Shown: piece after piece, positions 12,090-23,263 of the stretch
Layout of the letters: each line of letters starts with the position of its first letter
How positions within the stretch are numbered: the stretch's first letter is position 1
The notes under the pieces: model-generated
Told to the model about the DNA's origin: nothing
What the model saw: the letters and a program-made list of their open reading frames with translations, nothing else
Databases searched by the model: none
From: Sorghum bicolor
Taxonomy: Eukaryota > Streptophyta > Magnoliopsida > Poales > Poaceae
Assembly: GCF_000003195.3 (NCBI RefSeq)
Contig: NC_012873.2
Location: forward strand, 44,138,061-44,202,060
Length of the DNA stretch: 64,000 bases
Direction: 5' to 3'
Translations under genes and position numbers: made by a program

Positions 12090-13205
12090 ATGCAGATGGA
12101 AGCAAGAGGCAGAGACAGAGGTAGAGGTCGTGGTAGGGGTGCTAATGCGCCAATCTCTGTGGAGGAACTAATGCATACACAGAACGAGATGATGCATGCA
12201 TTCCTACAACATCATCAGCACCAGCCTGTAGCTCCACCACCACCTGTCTATGTGATGGATAAGCGTGGCGAGTTTATGAAAGGACGACCTCTAGTGTTTA
12301 CTCATTCTTCTGATCCTATGGAAGCAGATGATTGGTTGCGTGTTGTGGAGAGACAGTTAAACATAGCTCAGTGCAATGATCTAGAGAAGGTGTTATATGC
12401 TTCTGGATAGCTACAGGGAGCAGCTCAGACTTGGTGGGAATCATACCAAGCTGCTCGTCCTAATAATGTTCCCGCCCTCACTTGGCATGAATTCTGCAGA
12501 GATTTTAAGGCACGTCACATCAATGAAGGGATGATAGAGATAATGCAGGAGGAGTTTAGATCACTCAGAATGGGCTCTATGACCGTTACAGAGTATCATG
12601 ATGCCTTTGAGCAGCTGGCTCGCTATGCTCCGAATGAGGTCAGGGAAGATGTTGATAAGCAACGTCTATTTATGAAAGGCCTTTATTATGGACTCAGATT
12701 GCAGTTGGCTAGAAACACTTATCCTACTTTCCAAGCTCTGGTGAACTGTGCCATTGTACTGGATGATATGCGCAAGAGTCAAGATCAGAAGAGGAGAATG
12801 CAAGGACAAAGTCCGGGTAGTAATAACCACCAGCGTTTTGGCTCTCAACGAGTTTTCCATCAGAGTTATTAGGAACCAGTTAGCCAGTGGAACTTTGATC
12901 AGTATCCTCAGCAATTCCAGAATCAACAGTAGAGTGGGAATCAGCGCTTTCATTATCAGCAGCGTAACTCTTATCAGCAGCAGGATGGTCGATAGACACC
13001 TCAATCAAGGAAACCTAATGCCACCCCTAGGAAGAACAGTGCGCCCAACACTCCTGACCGATGTTTTACTGTGGAAAAGAGGGACATATGACTAATAATT
13101 GTTCAGAGAACTTCAACCCATGGAATTCCCAAGGGCAAAATAGCAACCAGAAGAACAACCGAACACCTAACACTGGAAGAGTGAATCAAGTGTCTGCAGA
13201 ACAGC
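12090..13205 (+). pseudogene. Gag of element C
   Basis: From ATG 12090 the protein starts with an Arg/Gly-rich basic run and a His/Gln/Pro run. A typical Ty3/gypsy gag core follows (GRPLVFTHSSDPMEADDWL, AAQTWWESYQAARP, EFRSLRMGSMTVTEYHDAFEQLARYAP). TAG at 12408-12410 interrupts it, most likely from a Gln codon, and the same frame continues to TAG 12870. A Gln-rich region with more stops leads to the zinc knuckle, read as C-F-T then C-G-K-E-G-H-M-T-N-N-C only if one base lost near 13070 is allowed for. Gag would package the element RNA. This copy cannot make the full protein. Confidence 0.85.
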
Positions 13206-13206
13206 T

Positions 13207-13752
13207 ATGGAGGAACCTAAAGTTATGATTGGTATATTTGATGTCCATTCCACTCCTGCTACCGTTCTTTTTTATTCTAGAACTTCACATACATTCATTT
13301 CACAAGCTTTCATTAGAACACATAATATACCTGCTTGTGCCATGAAAAGCCCCATAACCGTGAATTCACCAGAAGGGATTATACCAGCTTCACATTGTTG
13401 CTTTCCAGTTAATTTGACTTTAAGGGGGGTAGACTTTAAAGTGAGCCCCATAGTATTGAGTACACCTGGAGTTGATCTTATTTTGGGTACAGATTGGATG
13501 ATGCAACAAGATGCAAAGATTAAGTGTGAAGGCAAGGTAATGGAACTAACATCACCAACTGGAGACCAACTCAAGGTTGAAGTGCAGAAACAAAAGACAG
13601 CCATAGTGAACCAGTTGGATGATGATGCTAATCCTCAGGATCGCGTTGTGAATGAATTCCCAAATGTATTTCTAGATGAGTTACCGGGTATGCCACCTAA
13701 CCGACATATTGAATTTATTATTGAATTACTACCTAGTACTGCACCATCATAG
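13207..13752 (+). pseudogene. Protease (retropepsin) of element C, catalytic site lost
   Basis: The open stretch has the retropepsin fold signature: the active-site loop ATVLFYSRTSHTFIS near 13258-13302 and the second signature GVDLILGTDWM near 13468. In working relatives the loop reads LFDSGAS; here the catalytic Asp is Tyr and the Gly is Arg, so the enzyme is dead by sequence. The C-terminal end (FPNVFLDELPGMPP) leads into RT, but a frameshift near 13750 separates the two. Confidence 0.85.
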
Positions 13753-13769
13753 CTAAAAGACCATATAGA

Positions 13770-14777
13770 ATGGGGGTTAATGAATTAGAAGAACTTAAGA
13801 AACAAATAAACGAATTGCAAGATAAAGGGTTCATTCGTCGTAGTTCTTCACCATGGGGTGCACCAGTTATCTTTGTTGATAAGAAGGATAGTAGTCAGAG
13901 GATGTGTGTTGATTATCGGTCACTTAATGAGGTTACTATCAAGAATAAGTATCCCATGCCTAGGATTGATGACTTATTTGATCAGCTGAGAGGTGCTTGT
14001 GTGTTCTCTAAGATTGATTTGCGTTCTGGTTATCATCAATTGAAGATTCATAATTCGGATATACCAAAGACAACTTTCACAACAAGGTATGGGTTGTATG
14101 AGTATATAGTTATATCTTTTGGTTTGACCAATGCACGAGCTTACTTCATGTACATGATGAATAAAGTATTTATGGAGTACCTTGATAAGTTTGTGGTGGT
14201 ATTTATTAATGATATTCTGGTATTCTCTAAAACAAAGGAAGAACTTGCTGAACATCTCGGATTGGTCTTACAGAAACTTAGAGAAAATAAGCTGTATGCT
14301 AAGCGTTGTAAATGTGAGTTTTGCTTGGAAGAAGTTTCTTTTCTTGGTCATGTTGTCTCTAATGGTGGTATTGTAGTGGATCCTAGTAAGGTGAAAGATG
14401 TGCTAAATTGGAAACCACCTACAGATGTAAGTGAAATTCAAAGTTTTCTTGGTCTAGCTGGATATTATCGTAGATTCATTAAAGGATTCTCAAAACTTGC
14501 AAAGCCTATGACTACTCTATTAGAGAAGAATGCTAAGTTTGTATGGCCTGATAAGTGTCAAGCTAGTTTTGAGGAATTTAAGAAGAGATTGACTACTGCA
14601 CCTGTGTTAGTATTGTCAGATCTGAGTAAGAGTTTCTCTATTTATTGTGATGCCTCTCATCTGAGATTGGGTTGTGTTCTTATGCAAGAAGGTAGAGTTG
14701 TGGCATATGCATCTAGACAGTTGAGAATACATGAACTGAATTATCCTACTCATGATTTGGAGTTAGTAGCTGTGGTC
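13770..14777 (+). pseudogene. Reverse transcriptase and start of RNase H of element C
   Basis: The frame is open from 13770 to the insertion point of B. RT landmarks follow in order: [51 protein letters not shown] and the catalytic box. The box reads [10 protein letters not shown], so the first Asp of the usual Y/F-x-D-D pair is Asn (AAT 14208-14210), which should abolish activity. [16 protein letters not shown] and the RNase H motifs FSIYCDAS and [11 protein letters not shown] follow. The RNase H is cut after the codons for AVV. The downstream half at 32298 joins in frame when element B and one TSD copy are discounted. Confidence 0.9.
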
Positions 14778-15987
14778 TGTTGGGTATTTTAAACACAAAT
14801 AGAAAAATCCGCAAGCGCACGGATATCAATGTAGCTTTCACCGGGGAGTATTCCAGAGTATCGATTTTCCACAGGGAACGTGAGTGTACTAATTAAGATT
14901 CAAGATCGCCCAAGGATAACTATATAATTCTTTTTGGTGGGAAGAGAGGAAGTTTCCTAAGAGTTCTCTAGTTGATCTAAGAATCAAGAATTACTTCAAA
15001 GATTATTTATTTCGGGACATCAGAACACTAACCACAGAAAGAGATGAGAAGGGGGCTAGAAAGCTCTGACTTCATTCCTACAAACACCGATCTGAACGAG
15101 GTGGAATACGTTGACCGTTAGGACTGTCACTACCCTAGGGCTACCACAACAATCCACAAGATTGGGTGTAATTCGAGGTAATTGCAAGACTAAACACCAT
15201 GTCTAATCTATTAATTACTACTCTAGCGTTTCAAAGACTAGAGCACTTGATGCAAGCGGGAATCCAATAAATAACTTGAATGTAAATAAAAGTAATTAAA
15301 GAACTCAGGAATTATGAATTGAAGAACTTGGAGAATGATGAAGAACGAACCAATTGCTACAAAAGTACAATGTTGAGGAAGATCCGACAGATCTGGCTCC
15401 TCCTCCGCTCTCCTCTTCTCTCTCCCTATTTTCTATATTACAACTAGAACTATATAGAACTAGAACTAGATGAACTAGAACTAGGACTAGATGAACTAGA
15501 GGGATCCTCTCTACTTGGATGAATAATTGAAACCCTAGCTTTGATTCTGTAGAAGAGGTATGTTCTCTAGGGGCTAGGGGGCCTGCTTATATAGCCCTTC
15601 CGACCTTAATCGCACAGTTTTCTTTGATCCTCAAAGACGGTGGAGCACGATCCACGTGACCTGCCCTGATTGGTCACCTGGGCAGGGCGGGCGCCCAAGG
15701 GTGGAGGGCGGGTGCCCTGCCCCCGGGCCCGCTCGGCCTCCCATTCGTTCCTGTGGCTTCTGGAGTCTTCTAGATGATAGAAAATTTGCGCACACGTTAA
15801 TATCTCTATGTAAACCTGACGTGTGGGCCTTTCCTCCATATTTCCTAATAACCCCCTACAGAAATAGACAAACACCAAAACTCGTGTTATTCTGTCAGAT
15901 AAAACCCTAAGTCTAGGTGTCGGTTGCATTTGGATCCTTTTCCATGATTAGTCGACGGTTAAATGTGAGCATTAAGGACCGTCAACA
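14778..15987 (-). mobile_element. 3' LTR of element B
   Basis: In the sense of the element it starts TGTTGACGGTCCTTAA (at 15987) and ends TACCCAACA (at 14778), 1210 bp. It has a TATA box (TATATAAGC on the - strand, about 15587-15595). Two GGGCGGGCGCCC-like motifs lie upstream of it, at 15685-15696 and 15706-15717. CTAGTT repeats occur near 15438-15500. Confidence 0.9.
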
Positions 15988-18121
15988 AGCTCCCCCAAGC
16001 TTAACCTTTGCTCGTCCCTGAGCAAGGATGGACTCAAGAGTTTCTGCAGTGGTTTCATGACTTAAAGGTACACATGCGTTCAAACAAGATCTCATCTCTG
16101 GGTTAGGGTAAATTGTTAAGATTTAAACTTACTCATTTTTCCTTCTACCATGGGGCTTGCAACCGTCACTTGTGTCTTGAGCAGTTAAAAGATAGAACGG
16201 TCTAGTCAAGCGCCATATCTCTTGTTCTTCGATTAACTTAGCTCTGGAGTTTTTGCAGATTTCAAATAAAACTTAGAGATTCCTTGTATGACTCTCTCTA
16301 GTCTCTCTTTTGTGGTATTTCTGGATCCTTACCAAGGAAGTAATGGTGTCTGCCTTCTCTCAAAATATGTGGTATTTTTGGTATGAGGCATAGTGGCATT
16401 GCCTTCTCTCTCACCCTACTCTAATAAGGTTTTGATATCTGGTGCTCATAGGTGGGAGACAGCTAATACATACTTACAAGACATTTATTGCATAGTCAAA
16501 CCATGGATCTAGAAGAACAAGTCAATAAGTCAAATCAAGATGTGCATGTGTGGCGAATGAATGGTGATAATGGCAAAAAATAATGGTGAAAGTCTAATTC
16601 TACTTTGCTCTTTTGAGGGGGTACATACCTTCCTTGCACTTGAGGCTTTTGAGGGGAATCTTGTACCCCTAATTCTACTGTCGGACACTTGTCCATTTTT
16701 ACCTCTCGTCTCACTTTTTCTTTTTCTTTTTCTTTTTCTTTCGAGGTTTCGGGCACTTGCCCCTTTTTATTTCCTCGTATTCACTTTTTTCATAGCACTC
16801 ACCCTCCTGGAATAATGTAGCAAGTGGTAGTAACCAAAATATCTCGAGTATTTATTTCACGGGGAATAACAGGGATAGGATAATGTTTTTGGCTATTCTC
16901 TCCTAGATAGGAGTAGAATAATTTTGCGTGAATCTGGATATGGAAATATGTGGATGCATGTGGATGCGTACTTCCGGAGTAGAAGCAGCATGTATGAGTG
17001 AACGTGCAAGTGAATCTTGATTTTAACCGCATGACAAGCTCCTAAGGGTCTACACAGCTTGACCACACTCAATGCTCATAAGCAGTAAAAAGTAAATGTA
17101 TGGTTCATAGTCTAATAAGCATGTATGTATGGCTGTGGTAGGATTTTAAACTCTCATCATACAGGAACTCATCATGCAACATTTTAAAGATTTTCAAAGA
17201 AAAAATTCTCTAGAATTCTAGCATCTCTAGGAACACATAAACAACAGCTCAACCTTCCCATATCGTATCCGTTAACGACTTAGACTTTAGATCAAGTACT
17301 CTTCCCACAAGTTCAGGTTTAGAGAAATCTTAATTAATAACAGTCATGCCTAAACTTGATAGAGATTTCAATTTTGAGATCTGGTCGTGGCAGAGCAACT
17401 ATTCTTCATTTCTAAGTGAGAGCTTATCATGAGGGTTCATAGCAAACTTTATTTATTTATTTATTTAGCAAACTAAGCAAAGATATATATATAAGCACAA
17501 AATCTTTATTTGGGTTTTTATGATTATGCATCTTTTTATTATTTGAGTAAAGTATAAACGTGAGTAGAACACTTAGCTGGATAAATGAGGGTGCTCTCCC
17601 CCAAGCTGGATTTTGATGTAAATTCTTCTGATGTAGCTAGCAGATGGCGGAGGTGTATTTGAATGTCGGCAGCACCCTGACAGCGATTAGGATGTCCTCC
17701 ATCTGCTAGTCTTCTTTGATCCTTGAATTCTGTGGAGCTCAAATAGACAACAAAGCTTTGTGGAACTAGTTAAGTGTTAGCATAAATATCTAGCCTTTAT
17801 CATGTTGGGCCTCCTCAATAAATGTTACTCTCTTTAGTAGTATCATAAATTTATTTTTATATTTTCATTTTTATAGGACAAGAATATATTTATTTTATTT
17901 TTACGCCACCACAGTGAATGTACTTATGGGTTTTATGCCATGAGCATACTCACATGGGGCTTACTATTTTTAACATTTTTATTTTCTTTTCAAGATGATA
18001 TGAACCTGATTAACTAAGCAAACTATTTTAAATAATTGAAAGAAAAAAGATAACTAACAAGTTTACCTCTTGGCAAGGCGTTCGGTGTTTTTAAGTCCTC
18101 CGAACGGGACTCTCCATTTTC
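15988..18121 (-). other. Non-coding 3' region of element B
   Basis: The terminal polypurine tract (on the - strand TTAAGCTTGGGGGAGCT, 15988-16004) lies beside the 3' LTR. A second one (CAGCTTGGGGGAGAG, about 17592-17606) lies 1.6 kb away. Pyrimidine-rich simple sequence occurs at 16717-16742 and an ATTT repeat at about 17449-17466. No ORF resembles a known protein. The same landmarks occur in F and G. Confidence 0.7.
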
Positions 18122-19475
18122 TCAATCGTCCTGGGATTCGCTGGATGGCGTAGTCGGTGCTTCCGGCGGCGCCTCCTCTTCGTGTATATCTATCTTCTCT
18201 CTCCACACCTAACTCGGTGCTACGGTCTCCTCAGGACAGTTCTGTTCAAGCTGTATGTCTTCAGATCTTACCATTTCTCCTTCGTAGTCTGCGCATCCAT
18301 CCTTGATGATTTGCCTCCTCTGATTGCGGTTGCGTCGTCTTATTCTTGTCCTGACCTGCTTAGAGTCTTCAACTATATAGTTAGGGTCAGTAAAATAGCG
18401 GCGTACTTTCTCAGAGGGGAAGTGCATGTGGACTTCTCCGGTTCCAATGTAGATGATTACTTTAATGGTGCTGAGGAACAGTCTCCCAAGGATGATGGGT
18501 GGATCGTACTCGTCTTCTCCCATGTCAATAACCTGAAAATCTGTATGGACAAAATGATCATCTATTTTGATAGGGACATCAGTTACTATACCTTCAACCT
18601 TTCAGAATGTCTGATCTACCATCTGGAGCTGAATGTATGTCGGTTTTAGGGGCATGGTTCCGAACAGGAGCTGATAGGTGACTGCGACCATTATGTTGAC
18701 GTCTGACCCGGTGTCGCAAAGCGTCTTCTGGAAATTGTATACATTAATGGATCACTGGATGCTTGGCATACCTGGGTCATCCTTTTCGGTCAGAAACGGT
18801 GACTTAAGTCGACGATCTTGACCTCCTTGAACTGCAGTGACCATCTTAGCTGACTCGGTGCACATTTGCTTGTTCCTATTCCTCCTATTGGTCCTCTTCC
18901 TTGGTTCATGTCGGGATTGCTCAGAGATTTGTGTAGTCTTGTTCTTGAAGGAAAATGTCTCCTTCCTCCCTTTGATGTAGAAACTGATCTTGGCAGCACT
19001 AGCATAGATGACAGCTCCCGAGGTGTTCAGGATTGGCCTCCCTAGGATGATGGGTGCCCTCTCATCAGTACCAGTCTCTATCACCACAAAGTCTGCTGGG
19101 GCGTACAAGGTACCAACTCGGACGCAGAGGTTCTTCAATATTCCCTTTGGGAAACTTAGTGTCCGATCTGCAAGCTGCAAACACATGGTTGTTCTAGTAA
19201 AGGATGTGTAAAGAATTTTTCATAGAGTACCCTGGGCATAATGTTGACGCTGGAGCCAAAGTCACAGAGTGCTTCTGGGAAGTCCACCATGCTGATGGAG
19301 ATCGGGATGACGGGGCATCCTGGATCGCCTCTCTGAGTAGTTAGGCCTCTGTTGGTTCCAACCTTGATTTTGTTGAGGACGGTTGTAGTAGTAGTTGTTG
19401 TTGTTGATGTAGTTTACGTCCTCAAGCATTTTAGGGCAGTGATTACCTGAGTGTCTAGTATCTCCAGTGTGTTTG
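18122..19475 (-). pseudogene. Gag-PR-PR coding remnant of element B
   Basis: Read on the - strand, this matches the second half of the G protein. It has part of the zinc-knuckle and Asn-rich region (19337-19475), then a jump of about 360 bp relative to F (near 19336), then protease domain 1 with DFGSS (near 19260) and APIILGRPIL. A basic linker and domain 2 with CDTGSDVNIM (near 18705) and PPIILGRLFL follow. The last residues end at TGA 18122-18124. Stops (for example at 18749-18751) break the frame. The N-terminal gag is missing. Confidence 0.8.
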
Positions 19476-21184
19476 TGCTCGTAGATCCAGGTTCTTTACT
19501 TGGTGGAGTCTGGGAGTTGTAAAACTCCTTCATATTTTGCTCGAAGTGTACCTGCTCATAGAGACAAAGCAGAGATCAAATGCATGGGCCCTGTTGGTGG
19601 AAAACAGCAACAGAACCAAAAGTGTATTTGTTCTTCTCTAACCTTAAGCATAGTGAGCAAGACAAAGTTGATGGATAATAAGATCATGAGTGTAGCATTT
19701 AAAACAGTTGTCAGATCAGATCGCTCAACCTAATGGAAATATAATCTATCTATACTTATGTTTTTTTATATATATCTTCCAAAGATTGCGTGTGCAACAT
19801 TTTAGTTCATATGATTAGGACTCTTGGATCACAAAGGTGGAAGGACTAAATATATTGAATCTATTGGGTTGGTTAATCTAGAGTTATAGATCATACATGT
19901 TTGTCTCTTTTATTCATGTGAACGTCAGAACCAAGGAGAAGCTTATAAAAGTGATAGTCAAGTACCATAAGATGTTACCTTACTTGAAGAGTGATGGTAC
20001 AATATCACCTTGTGGAAGTTTTCTTTCTTAGCGGTTGTGCATCATGTTTGTGGCACCCTCCTTGGATCATCTCTTGTGAGCTATGCCTTCCTTGTGTAAA
20101 TTGTTAAACTTCATGTGTCTCTCTCTTTGTCTCCAATGTGGGTTTATCTCAGAACTTCCTAGGTCGATATTGAAAGTTTTCCTACAGGGGTTAGTCCAAC
20201 AAAATATCCAATACCTACTATAGCATACTATCGGCTCAAAAATCAACCTAGACAACATGTCTAATTTGATTTAGGAGGGCATTTTAACCTAAGCACCATG
20301 CTTAATTTAAAATCCCTTGGAAGTAAGATCATCATTCCTAAACTAAGCACCATGCTTAATTAAGAGATAAATAAAACTACTCCAAACCTAGACATATACT
20401 AAAGCAAATAAAGGTAGCATGAGAGCATTTATAGAGATCTACTCAAGTGGAGATGAAGTAGTGTGATTAGTATTTAACAAATTGAGCACGTCACAAAGGT
20501 AGGGACAACCAACATAGCAACATGGCAAAGGATGTTTTTATGTAAAGTACTCCCCCAAGCTTGAATTTTGCAAAATTCATGTTTGGATGAATTTAATTCA
20601 ATGTTGTATGATGATTGGTTGGACATACCTTGTGCTTGTCATTCATCCGATCTTCTTGCTCCAATCCTAGAAAGGTTAGTGACAAGAATACCCGAAGGAA
20701 TTTTTTACAATTATCCTTATATGCTCAATACACAAGGTAATGTTGCAAATAATTAAAAGCTCATGTTACAATCTGATCAGTGCTTATTTTAGGACACTAA
20801 GCTTGTCCTTGGGAAACCATCAATTTATGTTGGCGAAGTGGTCTCCCCTCCAACGCTGACCTATATCAAGATCAACTCAACGAGATCTACAATATTTATT
20901 ATAGACATATGCATCTACAACCGCCCTTTTAAATTTTTTATAAACAGAAAGGAAGAGGGGGTTGGAGATCTCGAATGTGGTGATGTTGGAGAGACCAACA
21001 GATTGGGAAGATGTTGCATATGAGCATAGAGTAAACAAAGTGGGTATGAAATAAATTCCATGCTCATTAATGTTTGGAGTGAAATCCGTGTGGTATGGTG
21101 AAAATGGTAAGGTGAGTGTGGTAAAAAAAAGGAAAAGAAAAAGGATACAAGGACGACTTGGTTCGAAACTAGCACAGCTACCGT
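19476..21184 (-). other. Internal segment of element B of unknown origin
   Basis: In F and G the N-terminal half of gag occupies this position. Here it is replaced by AT-rich sequence with no match to gag and no convincing ORF. It contains two copies of TAAGCACCATGCTTAATT (20294-20311 and 20344-20361) and a CTCCCCCAAGCTT stretch (20550-20562), which reads as a polypurine tract on the - strand. It could be captured from another element by template switching, or a diverged insertion. Confidence 0.45.
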
Positions 21185-21202
21185 TCCCCGGTAACGACGC
21201 CA
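21185..21202 (-). other. Primer binding site of element B
   Basis: On the - strand this reads TGGCGTCGTTACCGGGGA, two changes from the tRNA-Asp-type site of A and G, a few bases downstream of the 5' LTR end (21210). Confidence 0.75.
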
Positions 21203-21209
21203 GAAAGCT

Positions 21210-21914
21210 TGTTGGGTATTTTAAACGCAAACGAAAAAATCCACAAGCACACGGATACCAATGTAGCTTTCACCCGGGAGTATTCCAGAGTATCGATTTT
21301 TGACAGGGAACGTGAGTGTACTAATTAAGATTCAAGATCGTCCAAGAATAACTATATAGTTATTTTTAGTGGGAAGAAAGGAAGTTTCCTGAGAGTTCTC
21401 TAGTTGATCTAGGAATCAAGAATTACTTCAAAGATTATTTATTTCGGGACATCAGAACACTAACCACAGAAAGAGATGAGAAGGGGGCTAGGAAGCTCTG
21501 ACTTCGGTCCTACAAACACCGATCTAAACGAGGTAGAATACGTCGACCATTAGGGCTGTCACTACCCTAGGGCTACCACAACAATCCGCAGGATTGGGTG
21601 TAATTCCAGGTAATTGCAAGACTAAACACCACGTCTAATCTATTAATTACTACTCTAGCGTTTCAAAGACTAGAGCACTTGATGCAAGCGGGAATCCAAT
21701 AAATAACTTGAATGTAAATAAAAGTAATTAAAGAACTCAGGAATTATGAATTGAAGAACTTGGAGAACGATGAAGAACGAACCAGTTGCTGCAAAAGTAC
21801 AATGTTGAGGTAGATCCGACAGATCCGGCTCCTCCTCCGCTCTCCTCTTCTCTCTCTCTATTTTCTAGATTACAACTAGAACTAACTAGAACTAGAACTA
21901 GATGAACTAGAACT
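21210..21914 (-). mobile_element. 5' LTR of element B, downstream part
   Basis: It matches 14778-15480 nearly base for base. It is cut at 21914 by element E. Bases 21910-21914 (GAACT) are one copy of the duplication made by E, which lies in the CTAGTT repeat tract of the LTR. Confidence 0.9.
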
Positions 21915-22616
21915 TGTTGGTGCAAAAGCTGATCTGCAAACACAAAGGGCTAATACCTGATTTAAACGTTGAGGCGTGCCAGCCGATTTGACCTTACTAT
22001 CGGCAAAGGTGGTAACTCGAATACTTTGGTCCTGACAACAGCGATGCGCCCGGATGCCACGGCCAAGAGGTATTCACGCGGAACTTGAGAACACGCCGAG
22101 CTTAAGTCGACGAATTCCTAAGAACTCGTAGTGAAAAGGAAAAAGAATGACGAAGTTGTCGAAAAAGTAGATGCTTGGAATATGAGTAAAAACGTGTGTT
22201 TGATTGATTGATAGATGTCATTACAAAGCCCTAGGGTTTATATTTATACCCTGCTCAAAGAGCTACAACCAGACACGACTAGAACTCAAATTCCAAATTA
22301 CACAGAATCCGTATACAAACGATTTAAATAACTAAGGAAAACATAAAACTACCCCGCTGACAAACTGGAACACCTCCACAAGCCGATCGGCAGCTTCCAG
22401 ACTCTCCCTCCATATCATCGGCAGACTCTCTCGTCATAGTTATCGGCAGACTTCCTTGTCGTAGCCATCGGCACAGACACATCACCACCTATAGACTTAG
22501 TCATGTTCAACTCCTCCTCCATCGGCAACCATCCTCATCGGCAACTCATCCTACAGATTAAACACCGCCGTCTTATCTTGCCGGCCTATACTTTACCAAA
22601 CATGGACACATGCCCC
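21915..22616 (-). mobile_element. 3' LTR of element E
   Basis: It aligns with the 5' LTR at 31031-31738. The TATA box on the - strand (TATAAATATA) is near 22238-22250. Compared with the 5' LTR it lacks the first 16 bases (from TGTTGACG). The sequence instead runs from a G-rich tract (GGGGGG on the - strand, 22613-22618) straight into CATGTGTCC. It carries nine copies of ATCGGC/GCCGAT. Confidence 0.85.
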
Positions 22617-23105
22617 CCAATTTCGGAGTATGAAATCATTGATGCCCTGAAATTCTTTACAATAATGATGCCCTTTTTCCGCAATTAATATTCCTAATCT
22701 GGTAACCGACAGCCTTAATCTGAACAACTCTGATCTGATTCTCCCGCAGATCCCTCAAAATCCTCAACTTCTCAAACGAACATTTCCATTTTAGTCGCGC
22801 ATCGGCAATATTACCGTTACAGAGACTTGCCGATGGACTGACCAGGACGTTCGTATCTCATCCTCCCAAACGGCTATATCCACTTTATTCGCCCATCGGC
22901 AATATGACCATTACAAGACGCTACCGATGAATCGACCAGGAGATCCCGCACAGTAAAATATCTCTGACTAATGACTGCTTCCCATCAAATCACCTGCACA
23001 ATCCCTTGATTACCGTGCGAACAGTTACCATATCTACCTGAGCACCCTCGGATTTCACGGATGCAGCAAAGAGATAAGTCCGATTTACCCTTGCCCATTT
23101 TGTCC

Positions 23106-23112
23106 TATAAAT
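23106..23112 (+). promoter_or_regulatory. TATA box of the antisense PMD gene
   Basis: CCTATAAATAG lies 158 bp upstream of the PMD start codon on the + strand, in internal sequence of E outside the LTR. It gives the PMD gene its own likely promoter, independent of the LTR promoters on the other strand. Confidence 0.6.
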
Positions 23113-23263
23113 AGTTCCTTCTCGGGTACTCCTTCTCTATCACATCATTCCACAACTTCAACTTTACTCTCCCGACGGCGGCGCTGTCCAAAAGCTCCAA
23201 GATCTTCGACGAAGTCCCTTCTTCACCAACTCTGAAGCCAACAAATATCTTCTCCGTGGCAAA

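Noticed and set aside
16717..16742. TTTTTC repeat as a polypurine tract
   Set aside because: It is a simple-sequence run in the 3' region of B (also at 49284-49304 in F) and is not next to an LTR. The GGGGG-type tract fits better.
18182..18649. A 155-codon + strand ORF
   Set aside because: It is the mirror of the protease domain 2 coding remnant of B on the - strand. The same shadow appears at 53272-53499 and 59317-59544.
22381..22560. Spaced ATCGGCA copies as a CRISPR-like array
   Set aside because: The repeats are only 6-7 bp and irregularly spaced, in a plant retroelement.
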